Source: Amaurobius ferox
Lineage: Eukaryota; Arthropoda; Arachnida; Araneae; Amaurobiidae
Assembly: GCA_951213105.1 (NCBI GenBank)
Contig: OX578133.1
Location: forward strand, 141,167,313 to 141,231,312
Direction of reading: 5' to 3'
Length of the DNA: 64,000 bases
Shown: positions 43,750 through 54,829 of the stretch, in pieces
Position numbering within the stretch: the first letter of the stretch is position 1
Layout: each line of letters starts with the position of its first letter
Notes under the pieces: model-generated
The model's input: only the letters and a program-made list of their open reading frames with translations
What the model was told of the DNA's origin: nothing
The model's database searches: none
Translations under genes and position numbers: made by a program

Positions 43750-43899
43750 CCTCAAATGTTTCTAATTTTTTTAGTAAGTTGGTTAGTAAAAAATGTTGCA
43801 TCATCCCTACAAGAAACAGATTTGAAAGACTGGATGAACATTTTCTTTTCAATGGCCATTTGATCAACTAATTATTCGCCCATACATTAGCTGCATCGT

Positions 43900-44060
43900 G
43901 AATCGTTCTGCCATCATATGAAGTTGTCCCATCGCACCATGGAGGAGTGTCACACATTACACCCTTTATGGACACTATAATATCCATGTCTACCAGTGGG
44001 ATTCAAACCCACGACCAGAGCCAAGCAAAGGGAGAGAGAGAGAGAGAGAGCTCTACAAAC
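43900..44060 (-). mobile_element. tRNA-derived SINE fragment
   Basis: The minus strand reads CTGGTCGTGGGTTTGAATCC then CACTGGTAGACATGGATATT. GGTTTGAATCC at 43999-44009 is a pol III B box with one change from GGTTCGAATCC, and the flanking stem is tRNA-like. The A-box half is replaced by a (GA)n run. It then continues as a non-tRNA body to about 43900. Confidence 0.5.
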
Positions 44061-44639
44061 ACTTGCCTTAGACCTTTTGACTTAAAGAACATTATAGCAG
44101 TTCTTTATTCACATGACCAAATACTGATCATTTAAAAAATTTTATCAAGCCTGATGTGAACTTAAATTGAGCTTTTTTCAAGGAAAAGCACTAGATGCCA
44201 TTAACCAACAGAAAATTAGGCAAGAAGCACAATATTAATGACAAATTTTATAACGCTTGATTGTTGTGATCAAGTTCTTGGCATGCAAAACTTATAAATA
44301 TTCCTCTGTAAAAATAAAAAATTGAACAATATTAGCAATGGACATTTTTTAAAGTTTGCAAAATTATCATAAAGTTAAAGATTAAGAAAAAATGATTCAT
44401 TTTTAATGAAAAAATATCCATAATGAGCTTATACAACTTCTAGCCAGTACTATAAATTAGCAAATTTGAACACATATACACAAATTTAGCTGAATACTAA
44501 CCAATTATTCTGGACACCACACCTGATGTTAGTCATATTGAACAAATGACAATGATTGCATATTTTGTTTGTGTAATCAAGCCTTCAAATGATGACATAT
44601 CTGAGTTTGATATTAAAATCAACTAAAGATGTAATTAAG

Positions 44640-44975
44640 GGCTGCAAAAATGTTGAAAAATGTTAATTGCATTATGGAAACATATATACTAACTAATGTT
44701 GAAGATTTGTGTTGTGAGCTTATATCAATAATAACTCGTAGACTTCCACAATCTATGCCACTAAAAGAAATACTTTTTTTTCATACTACAACAAAAGTCC
44801 CAAATAATGTGCAAGTGGTGAAAGTACGAGTGTTTTCACAAAGCTCAAACTTATAGAAACTTACATATGCTCTAATGTGTTGGAAAAGAGATTAGTTGGC
44901 TTGGTAACTGTATCAATTAAATGTGTATGAGAATTAGCACTTGGTTTGATTGAATTGATGATACGATTTGAGAAG
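44640..44975 (+). pseudogene. hAT transposase C-terminal dimerisation domain relic
   Basis: One frame gives ETYILTNVEDLCCELISII and PNNVQVVKVRVF. A frameshift at about 44830 leads to FTKLKLIETYICSNVLEKRL then VGLVTVSIK, the (S/T)KLK.IKTY.RS.M.QERL..L..LSI block that ends hAT transposases. The catalytic core is not recognisable upstream. Confidence 0.7.
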
Positions 44976-45478
44976 GAATGGGCATGCAATGTGAGATTTT
45001 GATGTACCTGAAATTGAAACTTTTATGAAACATTTTAATTGTGTCTGTTTTTTGTTTCTTTCTCTGTCTGACTGTAAACAAAATATTATGGTAACATTAC
45101 AAGATCATTACGTCAAGTAACCCCCCCTTCCTGCCATATTATATAAGTATACTTAAAGGTGTGTGTAGTAAAAGGTTTTACTTTGTGTTACCTGTGGTGA
45201 TGTATGCATTATACTGAGTGCCCATTAGTTTGAAACGATTGGTGTACCAAAATATTTTCTTTTGTATTTGTGAATAACAGTCAGAGATTGCTTATTACTT
45301 CTTGCAATTTAAAATAAATTTAGCAGTTTTAAGTTTTATGCTTTTCATTTGTTCCACAACTACCAGACAACTGTTCTTAAAAATCAAAGTTTGCATTTTT
45401 TTGGTGTGTGTGTCTGGGGACGGGGAGTGAATGCAACTCACTTTACATTGGGTGCAAAATAGTCTAAGGCCAGCCCTG

Positions 45479-46457
45479 AATATAAGTTAATAAAACTTTT
45501 GTTAAAGAAAGGAAGCATGAAAGTAAAAAATTAATTCTTTAGAAGTTTTCAAAATTGCAAATATTTCACAATTCTTTTGGTAATATATTTCAAAATCTTA
45601 TATTGAGTGAAGAAGTAGCACAAGAATGACTGAATGGAAACATTTCAAAGATTTTAGTATTACAACTACTGAATTACAACAGCAGTTAATATGAAAACTA
45701 AAACCTAAGAAAAAATATGTTGAAGTTATTATTCCGTATGTGAGGAAAAGTACATACTGAACATAACTTTGAAATAAATTAACAAAATATTTAATTTAAC
45801 ATAAGAAAAAGTCCAATTATTGAATAGAATTGATAGCACAATGAAACAAATTCCTCATCATTTTAATCTTTTTACTAAATTATAAATCAGTAGGGCATCA
45901 CTATTTTTCACATTAGATGAATTATTTGCTTAAGAACTGAGCTAAATATAATTTTATCACTGTACTCTAAGATGGAAACAATTATTTTCATGTTACAATT
46001 AATTATAATTAAACTGTAATAATTTTGTAATTATAAATTGCATTAATTATTATTATATATTGTATAAATACATGAGTATTTTTAATTCACCAATGCAAGC
46101 AGCTTTCATGGAAGTTTCTTTTGAAATTCAGTTTTCTTTTTAAGAATATTTCAAAATTTTAATTCAAAAATGCCTCTTTAAAGTTGATTTTTATTAATGC
46201 CATTTTAAATTTCTAAGCAGGGCAAAGGATTATAATACTTAAGGGTAAGTTTTCTCAAAATATATGTAAGACATATGCCGAGGAGGGGAGATTATCCTGA
46301 AAATTTTTAAAGAATTTTCTATGTGGACTTAAAAAGTAAGCATGTATCTGAAGTAATATATACAATACAATACATATTATACAAAGGTATATATCATGTT
46401 AAAGAAATTTACATTTCTTAAAATTTTTTAAGAGATTATTTTGATTATTGCACTTAC
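45479..46457. other. intron of the PTIP-like gene
   Basis: Very AT-rich, nothing recognised. Confidence 0.5.
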
Positions 46458-46557
46458 CAACGAATCTGCCATACTTTCTTGATTCAGAAATCCACTTTTT
46501 TGATACAATAGGCACTCCTTTTGCAATGCAACACATGAATTTCACTGTTCTCTTCAC
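46458..46557 (-). CDS. PAXIP1: PTIP/PAXIP1-like exon (first BRCT of the C-terminal pair)
   Basis: 100 bases between CTAG and GTAAGTG. In phase 0 it reads VKRTVKFMCCIAKG, VPIVSKKWISESRKYGRFV and leaves one base G, completed by the next exon (37912-38067) to Asp. RTVKF, followed by a helix, (P)IV, W....... and F, is the back half of the first BRCT in the pair; the Lys in RTVKF is the phosphate-contacting residue in PTIP and MDC1. The upstream exon should encode the THL(I/V) strand and lies above 46557, possibly outside the window. Confidence 0.85.
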
Positions 46558-46916
46558 CTAGAAAAAGTGCAATTATGAAATAAGAATTAAAATGTTGAAA
46601 TGGATAATAGTGTGTACATTAAAAAATGTGACATATTAAAAATAAACTCTATAAAACAAACTTGCTAAAAAATTAAAAGCTCAAGAGAATAAAGCTCTTA
46701 TCAGCCATATGAAATTTAGACTAACTGTTAAAAGAAGTTGTGATCCATGTGGTTCTCAACACATTACCTTTGAAAAGTCAACACTAAACAACCTGAAACT
46801 TCTGCCAAAGGGCTCTACTTAAGTTTCTGGAACTGAAATTTAGAGCTCTGTCGATCACGAAGCATAAAGATAAAATAATGCAGAATATTTTGGAGTGGCT
46901 TTTTGTAATTAAAAAT

Positions 46917-47453
46917 CTATGTCGACTCATTAATCCGCAACCCTATAACCCGCAAATACCTATAATCTGCAATACATTTTGGATATAAACAGTTAAATTT
47001 ACAATAAATTACAATAGTATATTAAATTCTGTAAATATAATACACTGTTAATTCTGATACTGATTCTGCTGATAAAGGAGAAAAAGCTAGTTTTGAGCAG
47101 GGCTCAGCTCTGGAATATAAATACCTAAACTATATACAGAAACAGTGTTTAATTACAAAACAAGAAATAATAACTAGTCATAGACTGCAAACAAAAATAT
47201 TAGAACAAAAATCCTTAAATGACAATTAAATCTATGCTTGAAAATTTTAAAATCAAGCATCGAAATTCATAAAATAGCTAATTTTGCTTTAAATGTATTG
47301 AAGGGTGATTTTTAATTAAATAACTCAGGGTGTACCAATGTCTCATTTTTACATAGTTTATGCAGCAATGACCTATAATCTGTAAAATTCTACAATGCGC
47401 ACAACCTCTAGTCCCAAGCTGTACAGATTAGAAGGAGTCTACTGTAATTATTT
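46917..47453. mobile_element. Tigger-like MITE
   Basis: The left end TATGTCGACTCATTAATCCG with AACCCTATAACCCGCAA and the right end, read inward as TACAGTAGACTCCTTCTAAT with GGGACTAGAGGTTGTGCGC, form imperfect inverted repeats flanked by TA. No coding frame. Confidence 0.5.
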
Positions 47454-47687
47454 TGAATTTTTGAATGTTTCAAGCATATGCCAAGATAATGCCTCCCTTT
47501 AAAAATTTGATTTTCAAAGCTAAAAATTATCTTACATTGTGGTATATACTTACAAGCATACCAACATGGTTAGATGTGTTTCAATAGTATAGCTATGGGA
47601 TAGAAAACTTGACGTCATATACTTAATAAATCATAAAAATTGTTAAGAATTAAACACAATAAATAAAGTCTTCCTAAATACAGCATA

Positions 47688-49066
47688 TACACTGTTGGAC
47701 AATTGCTAAGGATGGATGACACTATCACCCATAGCAACCACAAAATGAAAGGAAGCAAAATGTGGAAAATTTGAATAAGTGTGGGATACAGTAAGAAGAA
47801 GTGTGAGTATGCAAAGTTTTCATTTCCATGCCTGCTCATCACGTGATAGTGCTGATAAGAGATTTAAAGGATTTGAAGCATGTGGACAGTTGTTGTTCCA
47901 AGTTAAAGTTTTACGGGAAAGATTTAGTTGATGAACTTAAAATTTTCGGTATGTCTTCCCGATATCACTTGATTTTACGCATGGCGTATTATTGGAAAGA
48001 TCACAGAAGGGTGAAAAATAACAGATATTCCAAGGAGGTCGACATAGCTCACAGCATTGTTTCATGGCTGTGGCAAGCATTTAAAAGAAGACAGGTAAGG
48101 ACAAGTACATTGCAAAGGAGACAGGTACACAGCAGGAGACAGGTACATTGTCCTATCGGCAAAAAGGGACTAGCGAACCACAGCTCAGCGGGTGGCAAAT
48201 CAGTTTCTTGCTACCACAGGACAGCGGATCTCCCGAAAAACTGTAGCCAGACTTTGGGAGAAGGAGGACTATATACCCACAGACCTGTTGTGTGTGTCCC
48301 ATTATCCAGACTGTACCATACTGCCCGTTTGCAATGGTGTCGTGAGCATCATAATTGGACCGAACAGGACTGAGCTTGCGTACTATTCTCAGATGAGAGT
48401 AGGTTCAATCTGTCATCGGATTGTAGACGCCAACTGATCTGGCGTGAGAGTGGAACTACTTATCATCCAGGAAAAGGACCAATATCTGAAATGCAGTATC
48501 ATGGTATGGGCCGGTATCATGATCAATGGCAGCATGCCCCTACATGTGGCTGCAACTGGGACTATGGCCAGCCAACTATATATTGATGAAGTTCTACTGC
48601 CTCATGTTCACTTTTTTCTGTGGTACTATTGCCGATAAATTTGTTTTCATGGACAACAACACACCATGTCATCGAACACGTTCTGTTCAGGACTATCTAG
48701 TCAGCGAGGGTATTCAATGCTTCATATAGCCAGTACATTCTCCAGATCTAAACCATATTGAAAATGTTTGGGAACAAACAAGAATACCCTCATCTGTACA
48801 CTGACAGAGGAGTGGGAAAACTTGCCTTAACAAATGCTAGATAATGTTGTGCAAAACGTGACACGACGTGTGGAATGTTGCATCACACTCCATGGTGGAC
48901 ATATCCCCTACTGACACCTTTCTCAAAGGTGTCTGCTGTTATTCATATGCATTTTTCCATTTCTTCATACACAGCATCAAATGAACACTTTCTCCCTTTC
49001 AGTTTCAAAACCTTCTGTATTTTCCAGACCAATAAATGATCTTTATTCTAATGTCCGAACAGTGTG
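47688..49066 (+). mobile_element. Tc1-like element A
   Basis: Ends ACACTGTTGGACAATTG (47690) and, inward from the right, CACACTGTTCGGACATTAG (49065) make imperfect terminal repeats. The transposase relic lies between them on the plus strand. Confidence 0.75.
47828..48920 (+). pseudogene. Tc1-like transposase A, frameshifted
   Basis: Pieces in order: a helix-turn-helix-like N-terminus, VANQFLATTGQRISRKTVAR, HTARLQWCREHHNWTEQDW, LFSDESRFNLSSD with the first catalytic Asp, INGSMPLHV, YIDEVLLPHV, KFVFMDNNTPCHR, SPDLNHIENVWEQ with the Glu, and VTRRVECCITLHGGHIPY. The position of the second catalytic Asp (second residue after FM) reads Asn here, and there are several frameshifts and a nonsense codon at about 48727. 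Dead. Confidence 0.88.
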
Positions 49067-50304
49067 GCAACAATATTTTACCCTACTGGGCCTCCACCCT
49101 ACTTAATGTTGTGCTACATTGCAATTTGTGATCCGTCCTTAGCAATTGTCCAGCAGCGTATACAAAGAAACCTGTTTTCTAGTTTCAAAGGCAACTAACA
49201 GTTTTTCTTCAGGACTGACAAGAAGTGTGACCGTAACCAAATAACCACACACTTCTGTAGGAAATCCTACAATGATCCTGATGTTCCTACAAATGTCATA
49301 TCCTGAGAAAGATGTCTACAGACATCCTATTCAGCATGATCTCGCTACATGAGAAAATCATACGTCACTTGGAATCCTGTAAGATGGTTTCTGTCCACTC
49401 TAGAGGACATAGAAAGTGCAATTCGCTTCATAGATGAAGTGAAGTGAATTCAACGCAAGCCGTATTGTTGTTTATGCACATTTTTTGTGTGGACGTGTTA
49501 ATATGTATTAAACATAAACTTATGTTCTTTTATCTCTGTGTTTATGAAGCATCACAGGCAAAAACAGGCCATGAACATCTAAACATTCCTATGTGAAATA
49601 GATCACAGATACTTTTTAACGATTCTTTTGACTTAGAATTCATGGTCGAGGAATTTTTAAAGGGGAAAAGTGCATTCATTTATACTTGTCAAACTAAGTT
49701 TCATAAAAAAAAAAAACCACAGCAAGGATTTGTTAACATCAAAATGTTTTGTTTAAAATTACATTGCCAGAATTATATGCTTTAATTTTGCAGATGCATT
49801 CTTAACATTTGAATAACTTTGCCTGTACTTCTCTTAAATAGAGTATGAATATAGCTCTTTCATGATTGCATTTACGAAAAAATAAAGATTCCTATCTTGT
49901 CATATACAAAAGTTATTTTATTGTTATAGACACCAAAAAGATGCAAATGTTGTTTGTTTCAATATTGTAGACAACAGATATGTTTAATATAACTTTTGCT
50001 TATGCACTGAACCACTGAATTAATATTACATTTATAAGTTTTCTTCATTCTTCAGTGATGCTAACTACTCAAGTTAGAATTTCATTTCGAATTTCATTTC
50101 CAATATTGAAGAAACATATAATATTTAAATATATTCTAAATAATGCATATGTGTTTTATTACACTATCTATTAAACTATAGAATGTAAATATTATTAAAT
50201 TTGATTGATGCAAAACTTATTAGCAGATTTTACAGATAACTATTTTAAATATGAATCTAGAACTCTGAATATATATATTTTTTAACCTACTTATTATAAC
50301 CACT
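49067..50304. other. unassigned DNA between Tc1 elements
   Basis: 49067-49560 is less AT-rich than usual, with several GGATGTCTGTAG/CTACAGACATCC-like words (49250-49340), but no frame is recognisable. 49560-50304 is plain AT-rich sequence. Confidence 0.35.
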
Positions 50305-50306
50305 TA

Positions 50307-51686
50307 CACTATGTGACAGTGAAAATAAGACACCAAGGAGTGGGCAGAAAGTGATGAAAATCGGCAAACAGAGAGAAACAGCAATGAACAATAAGTGATG
50401 TTTGTTGCAACATGATACACCTATACACAAAGCGATAACACTGTCTGATCAGTAGGTTGTAGGACCACTGTGAGCAGTGATACAGGCAGAAACATGTCTA
50501 GGTACAGAGCCAATGAGCATGCAGATGGTGTTCTGAGGGATGGCTGCCCCTTTCCTGTCAACTGTTTGCTAAAGTTCATTTTCTAAATACGTAAGCGGCA
50601 ATGCACACAAGCAATGCCCAATCATGTCCCAGACGTGTTCGATTGGTCACAGATCAGAGGAGACTGGTGGTTGGGGAAGCACCTGGTACTTTGCAGGGCA
50701 TGTTGGCTGATGTGTGCCATGTGTGGTAGGGTGTTATCGTGCTGGTAAATGGCATTGGGCATCCTCTGAAGGAAGGATAGTGTCATCGGCTGCAGCACGT
50801 CATCCACGTATTGTTGAGTCATCCTAGTGCCCTCAATACATACTAGAGGTGACATGCTATCATAGGCAATGGTGCCCCAACCATGATGCTTTGTTGTTGC
50901 ATAGTGTAGCGTTCCACAAATGTGGCCGGATTGGACCTGTCACCACTTCGGTGCCAGACTCGTACATGGTGACTGTCATTGCTAAAACAGAAGCGTGACT
51001 CATATGAGAACATGACCCTGTGCCATTCCGCTGTCCAAGTGGCTCTATCCTGACGCCATTGCAAATAGCGGAACTGTGCTGTTGGGTCAATGGTCTTTTT
51101 AATGGGTGCCATGAGTGCAGGTCGCCAGTGACCAATCGGCAGATAATGGTCTTGGTCAATATGAGAGCATCAAGAGTGTCCTGTATATGCTACAAAAGGG
51201 CGACAGAAGTGATATGTGGATGCATCCGTCTACGTGTGCTGATGTCATTCTGGCTATATGGGCATCCCTTAAATGTACCACATTCCCTTGATCAAACCAT
51301 CTTCACCACAGCCAGTGCACCATGGACGCATAAGTGGCTGTCTGCTGAGATTTGACATATGGACCAACCTGCCCGTCTGAGTATGATCACCGTACCCCTC
51401 GTGATATTGTCTGTCTGCTGGAACTGCCTCGGTTGGCGGTGGCCTGGCATTCATTGCTACGGCACATTTCCTCTGAGACAAAAAAAAATTGCAAAATGAT
51501 TTCCATGGCAGACAGAGTGGTGCGACTATTACCAATTCTGCAGATTCCTTCCCTTATATCTCACTCAATGTGTACAGGACAGCTGCGTATTTCGCATTAT
51601 TTACATAACTCTCAGCTGCGTCTACTCTGCAATTTGCATATTTTTTTGCCCACTCCTAGATGTCTCATTTTCACTGTCACGTAGTG
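50307..51686 (-). mobile_element. Tc1-like element B, with long terminal repeats
   Basis: About 44-base imperfect inverted ends: CACTATGTGACAGTGAAAAT at the left and, inward from the right, CACTACGTGACAGTGAAAAT, each followed by a GAGTGGGCA word, and flanked by TA at 50305-50306 and 51687-51688. Length 1380 bases. Confidence 0.9.
50600..51535 (-). pseudogene. Tc1-like transposase B, frameshifted
   Basis: Minus-strand pieces: an N-terminal helix-turn-helix region in two frames (51180-51535), LQWRQDRATWTAEWHRVMFS, SRFCFSNDSHHVRVWHR with the first Asp position replaced (FSYESRF for FSDESRF), QQYVDDVLQPM, YQHDNTLPHMAH with the second Asp, then a diverged C-terminus. A different subfamily from element A. 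Confidence 0.82.
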
Positions 51687-51770
51687 TATATCTTGTGGTC
51701 TATTGGTTTAATCGATCTGTAGCGAGAGCCTATTTTCAGATTTATTTACTTGAAATATTCTCGTACATAA

Positions 51771-51960
51771 TGTAGATAGCTCAGTTGGTAGAGTACCTGT
51801 CTTGGAATCAGTTTCTTATGGAGTTTAGTTCTGTGTCTAGTTGTATTGATACCCAAAGATAAATTCCCATAAATTAATATTACATTATTATGTTGTGACA
51901 TAAAAAATACAAACAAATTATTGAAATGGATGAGGTCATTCAGAGGCATCACTCAAGGAA
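51771..51960 (+). mobile_element. tRNA-derived SINE (tRNA-like head)
   Basis: TAGCTCAGTTGGTAGAG at 51777-51793 is a perfect tRNA A box. It is followed by an anticodon-arm-like CTGTCTTGGAATCAG and a degraded B-box region (GAGTTTAGTTCTGTGTC). The acceptor stem does not pair, so it is not a functional tRNA; a body of about 120 bases continues. Confidence 0.6.
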
Positions 51961-52628
51961 ATATAAAATCAAATTCGAAGTAACAAAATTGATATATAAT
52001 TTACTAAAACTTCTTTAAATAAAGCTGTGTTTTTTACTATATTTATTTTATGGGCATTTTTAGTCCACTTCCTCAGATTAGAAAGTGTCTTTTCTTAACA
52101 GCTACTAAGTTCTTCACGGTTGTTAGGAAAAGGCTGTTTTCTGACCTGAGGTAGAGGGCTAAAAATATCCTCAAAACAATTATAACAATTTTCTTATGCC
52201 TGCTTTATTTAAGGAAGTATGAAAAAGCTATATTCTCACAAACAGAGGTTTTATTTATTGTACTCGTAAATTAATCTAGCTCTTGTTTCACGATCAAGAC
52301 ATTATAACTATTCTTTCTCCTATCAAGCGTCAAATTTTACATACTGTTATAAGAAGTAAATCTCAAATCATTCTTTATAATCCAGATCCAATCTTTATTA
52401 ATTTTAAAAGAAATTGTGATCAGTTGGTTTAAATAAACTGTTCAATGTTAATAGTGTCCCAGTGTATATGAAACTGATAAAACATTATTTTGAATGCTTC
52501 CTTGAGAGTTATATTATAAATGATTGCTTCCTTTTTCTGAAATCGTACCATAAAAAATATTTGGTAATGTTTACTTGTATTCATGCATGCGGAATAGATC
52601 AACGCATCGGCATAAAGTGACTAAATTA

Positions 52629-54145
52629 CACTGCTCAAAACAATTAGGGGATATTATAATTTTGGAAATAAACTGAGGATTTAAAAAAGGCTGATATAGG
52701 ATTCATAGGTGCTATAAGTTACTGGAAAAGAAAATTACACACAGAAGAAGGAATAATTAAATTTCATTCTTGTTTTTGTAAGAAAACAAAAAATGCAAAT
52801 TTTGTATATGTTATAAAAACAATCCAAAAAAATATGACTTCTTGGATAAAAATGAGTTTTAATAAGAGGCATGGTTTTCCCTGACCGAATGCAATGTTGC
52901 ACACCTGTGAGGCATGGAATTAATGAGATTATCAAAAAGGGACTGGGGTATTGGCTCCTATTACTGTAGAAGAGAGGTTTCCAGCTGCTGAACTGATTCT
53001 GAGGATGATAAGCTACCAGCAACCCTTCTCCCTAGAATGTCCTAAACATGTTTGATTGGGTTCATGTCTGGAGAACATACTGGCCAATCAATTCGAAGGA
53101 TTCCTTCATCAAAAAGGAAGTCGTCCACTAGCCAAGCACAATGTAGCCCACCATTTTCATCCATGAGAATGAATTCATCCATGATTGCTGCAGTGTAAGA
53201 AACCACAAAAGGTCTGAGGATCTCATCCCTATATCTTTAAGCCATCAGTGATCCATTTCCGATGATGTACAGTTTGGTACGGCCATTAATAGAGATACTG
53301 GCTCAGACTATCACACCGCCTCCTCCAAATCGAACACTTTTATTTACAAATTCACGATTATTCAGAGTGCTACTTTCTCACCAAAGGATAATCAGCCTAT
53401 TGTCAGGCTGTACACTAAAGTGGGACTCGTCTGAGAAGAGAACATTGCTCCATCATTTTGTCTCCATCTAAGATGCTCTTGTCCCTACCTTCTGCAGGCG
53501 GCACGGTGGCCCGCTGTTAAAGAAACACAAAATATAGGTCTGCGAGCATACAAATCAACATGATGGAGTCAGTTTTGAACAGTCTGAGTTAAATGAGTTA
53601 AAAAGCTGGTACCAGTAGCCCTCCGAAGGTGATGTTGCAAAAGAGTAGAGTTCATACTGTGATTTCTTCTAGCCATTACTGTTAAATACTGGTCCTCATT
53701 TTGTGTTGCTACATGCCTATGACCTTGTCCTGGACATTGGCTAACATTTTCAGTTTCGAAAAACCGATTCCATAGTCTGGAAATGACACTTTAAGACACT
53801 CCAATGGGTTGCATTTGACCTAACTCTAAACAAACGATAACCCTTCAGGCTACCGATTCGGCTAAGTCATGTCATTAAGATATCGTATTCACTGCTACAA
53901 AGCATTCAACACATGTCAATTGTTCTTAATCTCTTCCTACATAAAGAATTCTGTAGATCACTTTTCACTCCTTATCTAAAATGTGTAATTTTCAATGTCA
54001 CAGACAAAATTTGCATATTCCGAAGTTTGTAACCATAATAATTTTCCTTTTTAATCTCTTATCTTTCATTTTTGTTAAAAAACTAGTCGATTATATGGCT
54101 GTTCCATACCAAACTCACAATATATCTTAATTGTTTTGAGAAGTG
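52629..54145 (-). mobile_element. Tc1-like element C with transposase relic
   Basis: TA|CACTGCTCAAAACAATTAGG at the left and, inward from the right, TA|CACTTCTCAAAACAATTA are its ends. The minus strand between about 53000 and 53350 reads FGGGGVIV, SISINGRTKLYIIGNGSLMA, RYRDEILRPFVVSY, EFILMDENGGLHCAW, WPVCSPDMNPIKHV. The last Glu position of the catalytic triad is Lys here (PIKHV for PIENV), and stops occur. A third, distinct Tc1 family. Confidence 0.85.
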
Positions 54146-54307
54146 TATATGACTAAGTTTTGCAATTGACTATATGTAGTTATTTTCTTTTAAAATTATG
54201 CTGTTAATTTTTATAATTCACAGTTGATTAGAAAGCTATTGGTTATTTGTCTGTAAACACTTTTTCAAAATGCTTTTTCATGCACTACACGCAGGGACGT
54301 AAGTACC

Positions 54308-54324
54308 GGGGGGGGGGGGGGGGG
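54308..54324. repeat. poly-G run (17 G)
   Basis: Follows GACGTAAGTACC. Long G runs recur in the window near element ends (7639, 59171, 59690). Confidence 0.9.
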
Positions 54325-54448
54325 TCACACACACCCTGGCTCAAAATAATCGGGAAAATTGGCAATCACTCGGAAAAATTCCAAATAAGAGTGGGTTTTA
54401 TTTATCATAAATTTCACTTTAAAAACTTTTTTTACTTTAATTTTCTAA

Positions 54449-54829
54449 ATGTCCACTACAAAATCAGTTTTTTTTGGTGAAACAAAACTTTTGACGTCCA
54501 TGTTGAAGCAAAGCCATCTGATGGACATGGGACAATGGTTTCTTTTCGGTGTCATAAATCCCCTTCAAATACAAATGGCTGAGGGCAATGACAACGAGGG
54601 TGGTCCCGGAAGTCCCCAATATTTGTCGGCATTTTTATTGAGGAAATTTGGGGACGCAGATCTGGCACCCGGCGGGTACAGATCATTTGTAGAACACATT
54701 TTCGCAGACAAAACCATTGGAGACCAATTAGGTTCTGATAAGAGCTCTTTGGACAAAACCTCTTTTCTTCATTACATGCAGTCGGAAAAACAGCACGAAA
54801 AAAACACTGAAACCGTAGATGGATGAAAC
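54449..54829 (+). CDS. unidentified ORF, 125 codons
   Basis: Codes for a hydrophilic protein with MDMGQWFLFGV, GDADLAPGGYRSFVEH and SSLDKTSFLHYMQSEK. Base composition is more balanced than the neighbours (54480-54870), which suggests former or present coding sequence, probably from a mobile element. I do not recognise the family. No splice sites or neighbours help. Confidence 0.3.

Larger units (their letters stand above)
40400..45478 (+). mobile_element. hAT element with nested insertions
   Basis: Starts CAGGGCCGGTCCTACCATTA and ends CTAAGGCCAGCCCTG. The flanks AATATACA (40392-40399) and AATATAAG (45479-45486) agree at six of eight bases, consistent with an old 8-bp duplication. The C-terminal transposase relic is in the right orientation. 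Inside lie a mariner relic, a satellite-bearing Helitron and a tRNA-like SINE piece, which explain most of the 5-kb length. Confidence 0.7.

Noticed and set aside
47540..47605. A possible upstream PTIP exon on the minus strand (donor CTT|GTAAGT at about 47550, preceded by codons resembling NHVGML)
   Set aside because: Ending in the phase needed by 46557 puts a stop (TGA) inside the segment between the only nearby acceptor and the donor. The frame with THL lacks the right phase.
51771..51843. Functional tRNA gene
   Set aside because: The A box is perfect, but the acceptor and T arms do not pair and the B box is degraded.
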